Notes: generated by a model not told the origin, from the letters alone. Counted from the stretch's first letter, positions 18,155 to 26,763 are shown. The stretch: DNA of 64,000 nucleotides from GCA-2401735 sp051252095 (GCA_051252095.1 JBPOFK010000014.1:1-64000), one strand, 5' to 3'. A program made the numbers and translations.

Positions 18155-19912
18155 TTAATAAACCCTCGCTTTAGGCTCAAAAGATGGCACAGTCAATGGC
18201 TGTAATTGCACTGGCTTATATTTAAGCTGATGATTTTCTCGATAGTAAAGTGAATGCATGAGCCAATTTTTGTCATCCCGTGCTTCATAGTCTTCACGCG
18301 CATGTGCGCCACGACTTTCTTTGCGGTTATGGGCGGAATGCATGGTTGCCAGTGCTACTTCCATTAAATTATCCAACTCAAGCGCTTCAATACGCGCTGT
18401 GTTAAACACCTTACTTTTATCTTTTATCACGACATTTGCTACGCGTTCAGCGACAGCATTGATTTCTTCAACACCTTTTGCTAACAAGTCAGGGAATCGG
18501 AAAACCCCGCAGTTTTCCTGCATCACTTGACGCAAATCTAAACGCACTTGCATCAAGTTTTCACCTTCTGGTCGCTCATAACGTGCCAATCTAGCAAGTG
18601 TTTTCTGCCCTACATCTGCCGGCAATGGCTTATGTGGTGGGCTGGATTTTACCGTTTGCGCAATATGCTCCCCAGTCGACTTTCCAAAAACCACTAGGTC
18701 TAACAGTGAGTTTGATCCCAAACGATTAGCGCCATGCACAGAGATGCAAGCACACTCTCCTACGGCATAAAGGCCGTTGACAATTTGCTGCCCATCCCCA
18801 TTTGGCACAATCACTTGTCCATTGAGATTAGCAGGCAGCCCACCCATCATATAATGTGCAGTTGGTACTACAGGGATTGGGTCTTTTACTGGGTCTACAT
18901 TGGCAAATGTTTGTGCTATTTGGCGAATTCCAGGCAAACGTTGATCAATCACATCCTCACCAAGATGGTCTAGCTTTAGGTAAACCGCATTTTTACCTGC
19001 GCCAACACCACGGCCCTCTTTAATTTCTGTTGCTGAGGCTCTAGAAACGACATCACGGCTAGCAAGGTCTTTTGCCGTTGGTGCATAGCGCTCCATAAAG
19101 CGCTCACCTTCCGCATTCACTAAATAGCCGCCTTCACCTCTGACACCCTCTGTAATCAGAACGCCTGCATGTAAGACACCCGTCGGATGAAACTGCCAAA
19201 ACTCCATATCCTGCAATGGGATGCCCACACGAGCCGCCATGCCCAAGCCATCTCCTGTACAGGTAAACGCATTAGTACTCGCTTGAAAAATGCGTCCTGC
19301 ACCACCGGTCGCTAGCAAGGTGGCTTTTGCTTCAAAGATGCGCACTTCGCCAGTTTCTATTTCAAGCGCAATGACCCCAAGCACATCGCCATCAGCATCT
19401 CGGATTAAATCTAATGCATACCACTCTACAAAAAATTGTGTATTTGCATGGACGTTTCGTTGATACAAAGTATGTAACATGGCATGACCCGTTCTATCCG
19501 CTACTGCACAAGTGCGCGATATGGGTGATTCACCAAAATTTTGCGTCATCCCCCCAAAAGGCCGTTGAAAAATCTTGCCATTTTCCAGTCGATCAAATGG
19601 CATGCCAAAATGTTCTAATTCGATAATGGCTTTTGCTGCGTTTTTACACATAAACTCAATCGCATCTTGGTCTCCCAAAAAATCAGAGCCTTTGATGGTG
19701 TCATACATATGCCACAACCATTTATCTTCTGATACATTGCCTAACGCTGCAGCGATGCCCCCTTGTGCTGCAACTGTGTGCGATCTTGTAGGAAACACTT
19801 TTGATAGCACAGCGACCTTTACGCCAGATTGAGCAAGTTGCAATGCTGAACGCAATCCTGCACCCCCGCCACCGACAATCACCGCATCAAACTGGTATTT
19901 TTCTAGCGCCAT
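18155..19912 (-). CDS. sdhA: Succinate dehydrogenase flavoprotein subunit
   Basis: This 585-residue catalytic subunit has the N-terminal dinucleotide fold VIVGGGGAGLRSA, the FAD-linked histidine in RSHTVAAQGGI, the active-site segment HPTGV, and a catalytic arginine in RGEGGYLVN. The C-terminal HSRKESRGAH-type stretch (here HNRKESRGAHAREDY) is conserved. It is adjacent to sdhD with no gap and followed by sdhB. SdhE encoded downstream should flavinylate it. Length and motifs are entirely typical. Confidence 0.98.
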   Translation of the reverse strand: MALEKYQFDAVIVGGGGAGLRSALQLAQSGVKVAVLSKVFPTRSHTVAAQGGIAAALGNVSEDKWLWHMYDTIKGSDFLGDQDAIEFMCKNAAKAIIELEHFGMPFDRLENGKIFQRPFGGMTQNFGESPISRTCAVADRTGHAMLHTLYQRNVHANTQFFVEWYALDLIRDADGDVLGVIALEIETGEVRIFEAKATLLATGGAGRIFQASTNAFTCTGDGLGMAARVGIPLQDMEFWQFHPTGVLHAGVLITEGVRGEGGYLVNAEGERFMERYAPTAKDLASRDVVSRASATEIKEGRGVGAGKNAVYLKLDHLGEDVIDQRLPGIRQIAQTFANVDPVKDPIPVVPTAHYMMGGLPANLNGQVIVPNGDGQQIVNGLYAVGECACISVHGANRLGSNSLLDLVVFGKSTGEHIAQTVKSSPPHKPLPADVGQKTLARLARYERPEGENLMQVRLDLRQVMQENCGVFRFPDLLAKGVEEINAVAERVANVVIKDKSKVFNTARIEALELDNLMEVALATMHSAHNRKESRGAHAREDYEARDDKNWLMHSLYYRENHQLKYKPVQLQPLTVPSFEPKARVY

Positions 19913-20260
19913 CTAAATACTCCAAAAGATATAAACTGACCAAGCCAAGCAGGCTAGCAATACAATTTCAACAAACAGTTGCAAATAGCTACGAACTGCC
20001 ATATTTGGAACATAGTCCCTAAAAACATCTCTAACACCTACCCATGCATGTAAACATACGCTCAAGAAAAACAAGCAGCCTAACACTCTCAACCAATATG
20101 GCGAGTTGAATGCCACCCATGCTGCATAACCATCCGGCTTTTCCAACAATAAATATCCAACAATGAAAGGAAGATACGCTGCCATATAAACTGCCGTTAT
20201 TCTCTGCAGCAACCAAACACGCATGCCTGGATATCGTTTTGTCAATAATTCAAACAGCAT
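19913..20260 (-). CDS. sdhD: Succinate dehydrogenase membrane anchor subunit D
   Basis: This 115-residue protein has three hydrophobic segments (about 17-37, 53-75 and 92-113). The haem and quinone region HAWVGVRDVFRDY is diagnostic of SdhD: the His and the R-D-Y group line the haem and ubiquinone sites. It ends directly against the sdhA start codon. With SdhC it holds the catalytic subunits on the inner membrane. Confidence 0.93.
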   Translation of the reverse strand: MLFELLTKRYPGMRVWLLQRITAVYMAAYLPFIVGYLLLEKPDGYAAWVAFNSPYWLRVLGCLFFLSVCLHAWVGVRDVFRDYVPNMAVRSYLQLFVEIVLLACLAWSVYIFWSI

Positions 20261-20267
20261 CTACTAA

Positions 20268-20651
20268 TCACCAAGTTAAAAATGCAAAAAAGATAACAGA
20301 AACAGCAACCAGCCCCATCAATACCTTGCTTGAATAGCGCGCTTGATTAAGGCCATGCATCCAATGAAGGTCCTGTGCCAAATGACGTAGTCCCGCATAA
20401 AAGTGATGAAAGAAAGCCCAAGCCAATCCGATTAAAATTAACTTAACACCCCAAAAATCTAAAATAGCAATAGCTCGCAAATAACCATCTTCATTTGATA
20501 ATGACCACTGCATAAAGAGCAGCAAGAATGGCAACATGGCAAATAAAGCCATGCCGCTGACACGATGTAAGATAGAAACCAACGCATTAATAGGTAAACG
20601 TATGGTAAATAAATTAAGGTTTTTAGGCCTATTGTTTATTTTTTTACTCAT
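20268..20651 (-). CDS. sdhC: Succinate dehydrogenase cytochrome b556 subunit C
   Basis: This 127-residue protein begins with a short soluble part (RPKNLNLFTIRLPINALVSILHRVSG) that matches the SdhC signature, including the quinone-site Ser/His/Arg segment SILHRVSG. It has three membrane helices and the haem-ligand motif HHFYAGLRHL. The ATG overlaps the malic enzyme stop (ATGA), so the sdh genes are translationally coupled to the malic enzyme gene, which is an uncommon lead gene for sdh. Confidence 0.94.
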   Translation of the reverse strand: MSKKINNRPKNLNLFTIRLPINALVSILHRVSGMALFAMLPFLLLFMQWSLSNEDGYLRAIAILDFWGVKLILIGLAWAFFHHFYAGLRHLAQDLHWMHGLNQARYSSKVLMGLVAVSVIFFAFLTW

Positions 20652-21844
20652 TTTAATGCAGCCTCTTTTACAGCAGTGGACACCTTATCAAGCAGCCTTG
20701 GATCAAATGGCTTGGGTATAATGTATTCAGGCCCAAACGCCAGCGCTGTTAAGTTGTATGCTTTTAATACCGCATCTGGCACAGGCTCGTGCGCCAAATC
20801 ACTTAATGCTTTAGCGGCAGCTATTTTCATCTCTTCGGTAATTTTTTTTGCTTTTGCGTCTAGCGCGCCACGAAACAAATAAGGGAAACACAACGCGTTA
20901 TTGACCTGATTGGGGAAGTCACTGCGGCCTGTTGCCATAATGATATCGTCCCGTATCGCATGTGCATCACTTGGTAGCACTTCAGGATCGGGATTAGCTA
21001 GCGCAAAAATAACCGGCCTATCTGCCATACTCTTAATCAAACCAGCATCTAAGGCATTCTTTGCAGAGACACCAATGAACACATCTGCACCTTCCATCGC
21101 ATCTGCCAGTGTTTTAATATTGCTCGGACTCACAGCTAAGTCTTGATTGTTTTCATGCAAATCTAAGCGGTCGGTATCCATCACACCTTTTCGATCAACC
21201 ATGATGATATTTTTTGCACCCATATTTTTTAATAATTTTGCGCATGAGCAGCCCGCAGCACCCGCGCCTAAAAAGACAATGTTTACTTTTTCTATTTGTT
21301 TAGATTGCAACTCAAGCGCGTTGATTAGTGCCGCTGCAACAATAACAGCGGTACCATGCTGATCATCATGAAAAACAGGAATATCCAACTTTTCTTTAAG
21401 CGTTTTTTCGATATAAAAACAGTGCGGCGCCGCAATATCTTCTAAATTAATCCCGCCAAAAGTTGGCGCAATATTAATCACCGTCTGAATAAACGCATCT
21501 GGTGTAACAGCATCCACCTCAATATCAAAAACATCAATGCCTGCAAAGCGTTTAAACAACACGCCTTTCCCTTCCATGACTGGTTTACTTGCTAAAGCAC
21601 CAGTATTACCTAAACCTAATACCGCTGAACCGTCTGTTATCACTGCAACCAGATTACCTTTGTTGGTATATTGATAAGCAGCAGCTGGATTGTCTTTAAT
21701 TTCTAACACAGGCACGGCTACGCCTGGCGTATAAGCTAGTGACAAATCATCTTGCGTTATACAGGGCTTGCTAGATTCAACACTCAACTTCCCAGGTATC
21801 GGAAATTGATGGTAATCAAGCGCTCGTTTTTTTAAGTCATCCAT
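20648..21844 (-). CDS. Short-form malic enzyme (malate to pyruvate + CO2)
   Basis: This 398-residue oxidoreductase contains only the malic-enzyme domains and lacks the phosphotransacetylase-like C-terminal half of MaeB (about 760 residues). Seen motifs are LAYTPGVAVP, TDGSAVLGLGN, the catalytic Lys/Glu region GKGVLFKRFAGIDVFDIEV, NLEDIAAPHCF, the FHDDQHGTA segment, and the Rossmann loop GAGAAGCSCAKLL. NAD versus NADP preference is not certain. It is the first gene of the minus arm after the GntR gene and is fused translationally to sdhC. In the cluster it would convert malate from succinate oxidation into pyruvate, completing propionyl-CoA conversion to pyruvate. No malate dehydrogenase gene is seen nearby. 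Confidence 0.93.
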   Translation of the reverse strand: MDDLKKRALDYHQFPIPGKLSVESSKPCITQDDLSLAYTPGVAVPVLEIKDNPAAAYQYTNKGNLVAVITDGSAVLGLGNTGALASKPVMEGKGVLFKRFAGIDVFDIEVDAVTPDAFIQTVINIAPTFGGINLEDIAAPHCFYIEKTLKEKLDIPVFHDDQHGTAVIVAAALINALELQSKQIEKVNIVFLGAGAAGCSCAKLLKNMGAKNIIMVDRKGVMDTDRLDLHENNQDLAVSPSNIKTLADAMEGADVFIGVSAKNALDAGLIKSMADRPVIFALANPDPEVLPSDAHAIRDDIIMATGRSDFPNQVNNALCFPYLFRGALDAKAKKITEEMKIAAAKALSDLAHEPVPDAVLKAYNLTALAFGPEYIIPKPFDPRLLDKVSTAVKEAALK

Positions 21845-21980
21845 CTTATTTCCCCCAATTCATTGTCTTGAACATGATTACATGGTTGCGGCTCAAATAC
21901 CGTAGCAACAAAGCTAATGTGCGCAAAAAGAGTATATGCGCAGCAAGCAAGCCCAAACATTACTAATAAAAGCATTTGAA

Positions 21981-22715
21981 TCATTCCAACTCACTCATGT
22001 AATGATGATCATCAGTCAAGCAAAGCCCAAGCCGCCACTCCATGGGTCTATCCCCATAGGTAAATGAAACTCGCTCAATACTAAGTAGCGGATGACCTTC
22101 TTTAAGACCTAAGGCTTTAGCAACTTCTGCCTCGGCAGCAACTGCTTTCAAACGCTCTTCGGCCCTTACCATCCTGACACCAAACTGAGACTCATACATG
22201 CTATACATAGAGCCTCCACTTTCTTCAACCTTCACCTTATTTAAACCTTTAAAAGCATATGCTGGCACAATGATGTAATCATAAATCAAAGGTCTGCCAG
22301 AGAAAGTAAGTAGCCTTTTCACTTCAATAATTGATGCACTGGCTTTCATTTCTAAAATTTTGGCAATATAGGCCCCTGCTTTTGACTTGGTGCAAGATAT
22401 AAACTCGTTGTTCAGCAATTCTTTTTGGCCAGTTTCTGCTGTCAATCTTAAGAAACGTAATTTCGTGTCATCCTCTTTGTGCGTAGCAACAAACGTGCCT
22501 TTGCCTTGACGTCTGATTACAATGTTTTCTGTAGCCAGACTATCAATTGCTTTTCTTACTGTACCTTGGCTTACTTTATATCTAGCCGCCAAATCAACCT
22601 CACTCGGAATCATTTCACCGGGACGCCACTCACCGCCGATTAAGCTCTGCGTGATCAACACTTTAATCTGATCATATAAAGGGCGATAATTTGGTGAGTT
22701 TAGCTGTTTATCCAT
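21981..22715 (-). CDS. GntR-family transcriptional regulator with UTRA domain
   Basis: This 244-residue regulator has an N-terminal winged helix-turn-helix (about 10-78; MIPSEVDLAARYKVSQGTVRKAID, a classic GntR helix pair split here as IPSEVDLAARYKV and SQGTVRKAI) and a C-terminal UTRA ligand domain (about 95-240), so it belongs to the HutC subfamily. It lies between the two divergent arms of the methylcitrate/succinate cluster and is read with the malic enzyme arm. The AT-rich dyads in the 206-bp gap to its right are the likely operator. By genetic position it should respond to a pathway acid or CoA ester, but the effector cannot be read from the sequence. Confidence 0.93.
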   Translation of the reverse strand: MDKQLNSPNYRPLYDQIKVLITQSLIGGEWRPGEMIPSEVDLAARYKVSQGTVRKAIDSLATENIVIRRQGKGTFVATHKEDDTKLRFLRLTAETGQKELLNNEFISCTKSKAGAYIAKILEMKASASIIEVKRLLTFSGRPLIYDYIIVPAYAFKGLNKVKVEESGGSMYSMYESQFGVRMVRAEERLKAVAAEAEVAKALGLKEGHPLLSIERVSFTYGDRPMEWRLGLCLTDDHHYMSELE

Positions 22716-22750
22716 GCAAGCAACCTATCAGTCAAAAAAGTTATATCTAG

Positions 22751-22783
22751 AAACAGCGTCATCAAAATTAATACACGCTGTTT
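22751..22783. promoter_or_regulatory. Inverted repeat upstream of the GntR gene
   Basis: A perfect 9-bp inverted repeat, AAACAGCGT (22751-22759) and ACGCTGTTT (22775-22783), has a 15-nt AT-rich centre. It lies 36 bp before the GntR start codon and about 80 bp before the rightward promoter. It is a candidate binding site distinct in sequence from the AT-rich dyad nearer the promoter; a second regulator is possible. Confidence 0.4.
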
Positions 22784-22821
22784 ATTAGTTAAGCTACTTT
22801 ATATCATATAATAATGATAAT

Positions 22822-22860
22822 TGTCTATATATTTTATATCTTATATAAGACATAAGATAT
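22822..22860. promoter_or_regulatory. AT-rich dyad operator candidate for the GntR regulator
   Basis: Overlapping symmetries occupy this short segment: a perfect 12-bp palindrome TCTTATATAAGA (22839-22850), an outer inverted pair ATATCTTA (22836-22843) / TAAGATAT (22853-22860), and a TGTCT (22822-22826) / AGACA (22848-22852) pair. The block ends three bases before the -35 box of the rightward promoter. Its position fits control of the plus arm and perhaps the GntR arm. The assignment to this GntR protein is inference from position. Confidence 0.5.
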
Positions 22861-22863
22861 ATG

Positions 22864-22891
22864 TTGACAGACATCTAATAAGCTATATAAT
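22864..22891 (+). promoter_or_regulatory. Near-consensus sigma-70 promoter of the plus arm
   Basis: A perfect -35 hexamer TTGACA (22864-22869) and a perfect -10 hexamer TATAAT (22886-22891) are separated by 16 bp. Transcription should begin near 22898. This is after the ATG at 22895 that would give the longest reading frame, so it argues that the first gene starts at the ATG at 22922. So strong a core promoter next to a dyad suggests control by repression. Confidence 0.75.
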
Positions 22892-22921
22892 TGGATGTTA
22901 TTAATTCTTAAAGCCGACATA

Positions 22922-23806
22922 ATGATTAATAAACATATAAGACCTAGACGATCGATGCTCTATGTTCCAGGATGCAATACGCACTATTTAGATCGCGCCC
23001 GCACATTGGCTGCAGATGCTGTCATTTTAGATTTGGGCGACCCTATCTTAATTGACGCAAAAGAACAGTCCCGCATCAACATCGTAGAAGCAGTCAAAGC
23101 TGGCGGCTATGGCCAGCGCGAGGTGATTGTGAGGGTTAACGACTTGCACTCTGAGTGGGGACACGATGATATAAAAGCAGTGGCCAACATTGGTGCTGAC
23201 GCTATCCTCTTTCCAAATGTTGAGTCCAAAGATGATGTATTGGCCGCGCAAAAAGCATTAGACGATGCTGGCGGCAGCCAAATGCCAATTATGGTCATGA
23301 TAGAAAGCCCTTTGGCTGTTTTAAACGCAAAAGAGATAGCATCCGCTTCAGATCGCATTATTTGCATGGTCATTGCAACATCAGATTTGATTACACAATT
23401 GCATGCTCGATACACGCCGGAGCGAACAGCGATTTTGACGTCTTTGTCATTGGTCGTGCTTGCAGCACGCGCTTATAAAAGGTGTGTAGTTGATGGGATT
23501 GCTAGTGACCTTAAAAATATGCATGCATTTGAGTATGCTTGCCGAGTAGGTAGGGACTTGGGTTTTGATGGGAAATCTATTATTCACCCAGCACAAATTG
23601 CTTATAGCAATGATGCCTACACACCTAAAGCAACTGAAGTGGCTAACGCGAGAGAAGTCATACAAGCATTAAAAGAAGCGCAAGCATCTGGCAAAGGCAC
23701 GGTCATTGTGAATGATAAATTTGTAGAGAACCACCATATTGCTGCAGCAGAACGTATTATCCAACTAAGTGAAATGATACAAGAATTGGAAGAAGAGTTT
23801 ATCTAA
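22922..23806 (+). CDS. CitE-like acyl-CoA lyase family protein (paralogue A, altered motif)
   Basis: This roughly 294-residue protein has CitE length and the TIM-barrel landmarks SMLYVPG near the start, the substrate Arg in IVRVN, the metal-binding Glu in MIESP, and the metal-binding Asp in IATSDL. Two usual features are changed: the LEDAV segment is LGDPI, losing the Glu but keeping the Asp, and the LPK motif is FPN. It may have a shifted substrate or lower activity. It is the first gene of the plus arm, directly behind the TTGACA/TATAAT promoter, and its stop overlaps the hydratase start (TAATG). The ATG at 22922 is chosen since the mapped promoter would start transcription after the alternative at 22895. 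Likely reactions are on citramalyl-, malyl- or methylmalyl-CoA; which one is unknown. Confidence 0.8.
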   Translation: MINKHIRPRRSMLYVPGCNTHYLDRARTLAADAVILDLGDPILIDAKEQSRINIVEAVKAGGYGQREVIVRVNDLHSEWGHDDIKAVANIGADAILFPNVESKDDVLAAQKALDDAGGSQMPIMVMIESPLAVLNAKEIASASDRIICMVIATSDLITQLHARYTPERTAILTSLSLVVLAARAYKRCVVDGIASDLKNMHAFEYACRVGRDLGFDGKSIIHPAQIAYSNDAYTPKATEVANAREVIQALKEAQASGKGTVIVNDKFVENHHIAAAERIIQLSEMIQELEEEFI

Positions 23807-24876
23807 TGACGAGTATAGCCAAAATTAATAGCGGTCGTTTTTTTGAGGACTTTGTACTTGATGAAGTGATTCAGCATGCTACGCCTCGCACCATTACAGA
23901 GGGCGACTGTTCTCTCTACATTGCACTAACCGGTGAAAGAAACCCTTTGCATTGCAGCGTTCCGTTTGCGCAAAGCCTTGAGTACAAAACAACACCTGTA
24001 GATGACTTACTGGCTTTTCACATTGCGTTCGGAAAAACAGTGCCAGACATATCAGTCAATGCAGTTGCTAATTTAGGCTATGCAGATGTTCAGTTTATGC
24101 AGCCCATTTTTGTTGGCGATACATTGGCCACATCTAGTCAAGTTATCGGCTTAAAGCAAAACTCAAATGGTAAAAGTGGAGTCGTATGGGTTCGCTCCAC
24201 AACTGTCAATCAAAACAATACGCCTGTTATTAGCTGGGTCCGCTGGGTAATGGTTCATAAAAAAGATGCCGCAATAGATGCGCCTACCACCATTATTCCA
24301 GAGTTGCCAGTCTATGTTTCACCAGATCAATTAAAGTTGCCGAGCTACTTGGAATCGCATGATGAAATCAATAATGTCACCGGTGGTCAATACTTTTGGG
24401 AAGATTATCAAACCGGAGAGCGCCTAGATCATCCGGCTGGCATGACCATTAATGACAGCGACCACACCTTAGCCACAAAGCTATATCAAAACAATGCCCG
24501 TTTGCATTTTGATGCCCATTTAATGCAAAGCACAGCGATTGGGAAGCGGCTTGTCTACGGCGGCGTTGTGATTTCTGCTTGCCGTGCATTGAGTTATGAA
24601 GGCTTAGAAAATGCATTGAGCATTTTAGCGATTAATGGCGGCACGCATGTTAACCCAACTTTTGCCGGTGACACCATATATACCATGACGGAAGTGCTAG
24701 ACAAGTGGGACTTACCTAATCGCAAAGACATGGGTGCATTGCGCTTAAGAATGATAGGGTTAAAAAACATGCCCTCCTCTGCACTAGAAAACATTAAAAC
24801 CAATCAAGATTACCACCAAAATGTGGTACTAGACTTAGACTACACCGTGGCAATGCCTCGAAAAGGAAGTGAATGA
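23806..24876 (+). CDS. Mesaconyl-CoA hydratase-like double MaoC (hotdog) protein
   Basis: This 356-residue protein resembles mesaconyl-C1-CoA hydratase (beta-methylmalyl-CoA dehydratase) of the ethylmalonyl-CoA and 3-hydroxypropionate pathways in length and in N-terminal segments I recognise: FFEDF, HATPRTITEGD, DDLLAFHIAFGKTVPD, NAVANLGYADVQF and PIFVGDTL. It has two hotdog/MaoC-type halves; the second holds FDAHLMQ and RLVYGG. The expected reaction is reversible water addition to mesaconyl-CoA to give beta-methylmalyl-CoA. It is coupled to a CitE-like gene at each end, and the downstream lyase could split beta-methylmalyl-CoA to propionyl-CoA and glyoxylate. Methylophilaceae are not expected to run the ethylmalonyl-CoA pathway, so its presence is notable. 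Family assignment is from remembered sequence and was not checked by search. Confidence 0.82.
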   Translation: MTSIAKINSGRFFEDFVLDEVIQHATPRTITEGDCSLYIALTGERNPLHCSVPFAQSLEYKTTPVDDLLAFHIAFGKTVPDISVNAVANLGYADVQFMQPIFVGDTLATSSQVIGLKQNSNGKSGVVWVRSTTVNQNNTPVISWVRWVMVHKKDAAIDAPTTIIPELPVYVSPDQLKLPSYLESHDEINNVTGGQYFWEDYQTGERLDHPAGMTINDSDHTLATKLYQNNARLHFDAHLMQSTAIGKRLVYGGVVISACRALSYEGLENALSILAINGGTHVNPTFAGDTIYTMTEVLDKWDLPNRKDMGALRLRMIGLKNMPSSALENIKTNQDYHQNVVLDLDYTVAMPRKGSE

Positions 24877-25862
24877 TGGCTGTACATCCAAATGATGCAC
24901 TATTTGGCGGTGAAAAACCGTTCCCGTTAATTCCCGCTTGCGAGCATTTTGCAGGCAGCGAAAAGCTAATTCTAAAAGCACTCGGCTTACAAGACAGTAT
25001 AGGTCCTGTATTTGATATTACTTGTGACTGTGAAGATGGTGCCGCCAGCGGTCAAGAACGCGAGCACGCAGAAATGATTGTGCGCGTACTAAGCTCTGAT
25101 GCGAATAAGCATAAAATGGCTGGCGCTCGCATTCATGACTATACCCATCCCGCTTGGAAACAAGACATTGATATTTTGATTGCTGGCGCAGGCAATCTAT
25201 TAAGCTATATTACCATTCCTAAATGTACTGATATTAGTCAGGCACAAGAAATGATTGCCTATCTTCAAAAAATGGCAACATTTAATGGCATTGAGCGGAT
25301 TATTCCTGTGCACATTCTCGTCGAAACCCACGGGGCGTTGCATCAAGCGCATGAGATTGCCAAATTACCTTGGCTACAAGTGCTGGATTTTGGTTTGATG
25401 GATTTTGTTAGCGCTCATAATGGCGCAATTCCAGCCAGCGCGATGCGCAGCCCTGGTCAGTTTGAACATCGCTTGTTAGCCCGTGCAAAAGCAGAAGTAA
25501 CCGCGGCCGCATTGGGAAATGGCGTTGTCCCTGCACACAATGTAACACTTGACCTTAAAAATGTAGAAACCACTTATAGCGACGCCTCGCGTGCGCGCAA
25601 TGAGTTTGGTTTTATGCGGATGTGGAGTATTTACCCTACCCAGATTCAAGCGATTGTTGATGCAATGAAACCTAATTTTGATGAGGTCATCGATGCTGCC
25701 AATATTTTATTGACGGCACAAGCAGCAGACTGGGGTCCAATTCAATATGCTGGTGAGTTACATGATCGCGCAACTTATCGCTATTTTTGGGAAATTCTGC
25801 AAAAAGCAAAACTCACTGGCGTTGATATGCCAGAAGAGGCAACAACAGCATTCTTTTCGTAA
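24873..25862 (+). CDS. Malyl-CoA/beta-methylmalyl-CoA lyase-like protein (CitE family, paralogue C)
   Basis: This 329-residue member of the HpcH/HpaI-CitE superfamily shows CDCEDGA (the LEDAV position), GARIHDY with the substrate Arg, the metal-binding Glu in ILVETHG, and the metal-binding Asp in LDFGLMDF. Its length is near that of malyl-CoA lyases (about 320) and it has a long C-terminal part. The ATG overlaps the hydratase stop (ATGATG/TGA) behind AAGGA, so the two are translationally coupled. That context makes it the best candidate to cleave beta-methylmalyl-CoA to propionyl-CoA and glyoxylate, or the reverse. It is clearly different from the other two CitE-like proteins of the cluster. 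An exact substrate is not proven. Confidence 0.8.
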   Translation: MMAVHPNDALFGGEKPFPLIPACEHFAGSEKLILKALGLQDSIGPVFDITCDCEDGAASGQEREHAEMIVRVLSSDANKHKMAGARIHDYTHPAWKQDIDILIAGAGNLLSYITIPKCTDISQAQEMIAYLQKMATFNGIERIIPVHILVETHGALHQAHEIAKLPWLQVLDFGLMDFVSAHNGAIPASAMRSPGQFEHRLLARAKAEVTAAALGNGVVPAHNVTLDLKNVETTYSDASRARNEFGFMRMWSIYPTQIQAIVDAMKPNFDEVIDAANILLTAQAADWGPIQYAGELHDRATYRYFWEILQKAKLTGVDMPEEATTAFFS

Positions 25863-25873
25863 AAGGGTCTACC

Positions 25874-26752
25874 ATGAGTACAATAGAAACAGCTGGCATG
25901 CGCTTTCGCGCTGCACTAGCGGCTGAACATCCGCTACAAATTATTGGTGCCATTAACGCCTACCATGCCATGCTTGCGACACAATCTGGCTTTAAAGCCA
26001 TCTACTTATCAGGTGGTGGCGTTGCAGCAGGTTCACTAGGCTTGCCAGATTTGGGTATTTCAACATTGGAAGACGTCCTAGTGGACGTACGTCGTATTAC
26101 AGATGCAGTCGATACGCCACTGCTTGTTGATGTTGACACTGGCTTTGGCGGTGCATTCAATATTGCCCGCACCATCAAAAGTGTACAAAAAGCAGGCGCT
26201 GCCGCTGTTCATATTGAAGACCAAGTCAGTGCAAAACGCTGCGGACATCGTCCCAATAAAGCCATTGTGAGTCAAGAAGAAATGGTTGATCGTGTTAAGG
26301 CGGCTGTCGATGCCAGAACCGATGACAGCTTTGTCATCATGGCACGTACCGATGCGCTAGCAGTAGAAGGATTACAGTCTGCAATCGATCGCGCTTGCGC
26401 CTGTGTTGAAGCAGGTGCTGACATGATTTTCCCTGAAGCCATGACTGAGCTAAGCATGTACAAACAGTTTGTAGATACAGTTAAGGTACCTGTATTAGCC
26501 AATATCACAGAATTTGGTTCAACGCCTTTGTTTACTGTTGACGAGTTAGCAAATGCTGATGTCAGCATGGTGCTTTATCCACTATCGGCCTTCCGCGCTA
26601 TGAATCTAGCTGCTTTAAATGTCTATACTGCAGTGAAAAAGGATGGCACACAAAAGAATGTATTAGACACCATGCAAACCCGCATGGATTTATACGAACA
26701 CTTAGGTTACCACGCATTTGAGCAAAAATTAGATGCACTCTATCAAAAATAG
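25874..26752 (+). CDS. prpB: 2-methylisocitrate lyase
   Basis: This 292-residue enzyme of the isocitrate lyase/PEP mutase superfamily cleaves 2-methylisocitrate to pyruvate and succinate. Diagnostic segments are YLSGGGVAAGSLGLPD, the metal-binding DVDTGFGG, VHIEDQV, and the catalytic loop KRCGHRPNK (family consensus KKCGH). NITEFG is also conserved. A good ribosome-binding site (AAAAGGG) precedes the ATG, and prpC follows within 12 bp. Succinate produced here would feed the sdh genes of the opposite arm. Confidence 0.96.
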   Translation: MSTIETAGMRFRAALAAEHPLQIIGAINAYHAMLATQSGFKAIYLSGGGVAAGSLGLPDLGISTLEDVLVDVRRITDAVDTPLLVDVDTGFGGAFNIARTIKSVQKAGAAAVHIEDQVSAKRCGHRPNKAIVSQEEMVDRVKAAVDARTDDSFVIMARTDALAVEGLQSAIDRACACVEAGADMIFPEAMTELSMYKQFVDTVKVPVLANITEFGSTPLFTVDELANADVSMVLYPLSAFRAMNLAALNVYTAVKKDGTQKNVLDTMQTRMDLYEHLGYHAFEQKLDALYQK

Positions 26753-26763
26753 GGAGAGATATT

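Noticed and set aside
22895..22921. Upstream ATG giving nine more residues to CitE-like paralogue A
   Set aside because: The TTGACA/TATAAT promoter would start transcription at about 22898, after this ATG, and the extra residues do not match the family start.
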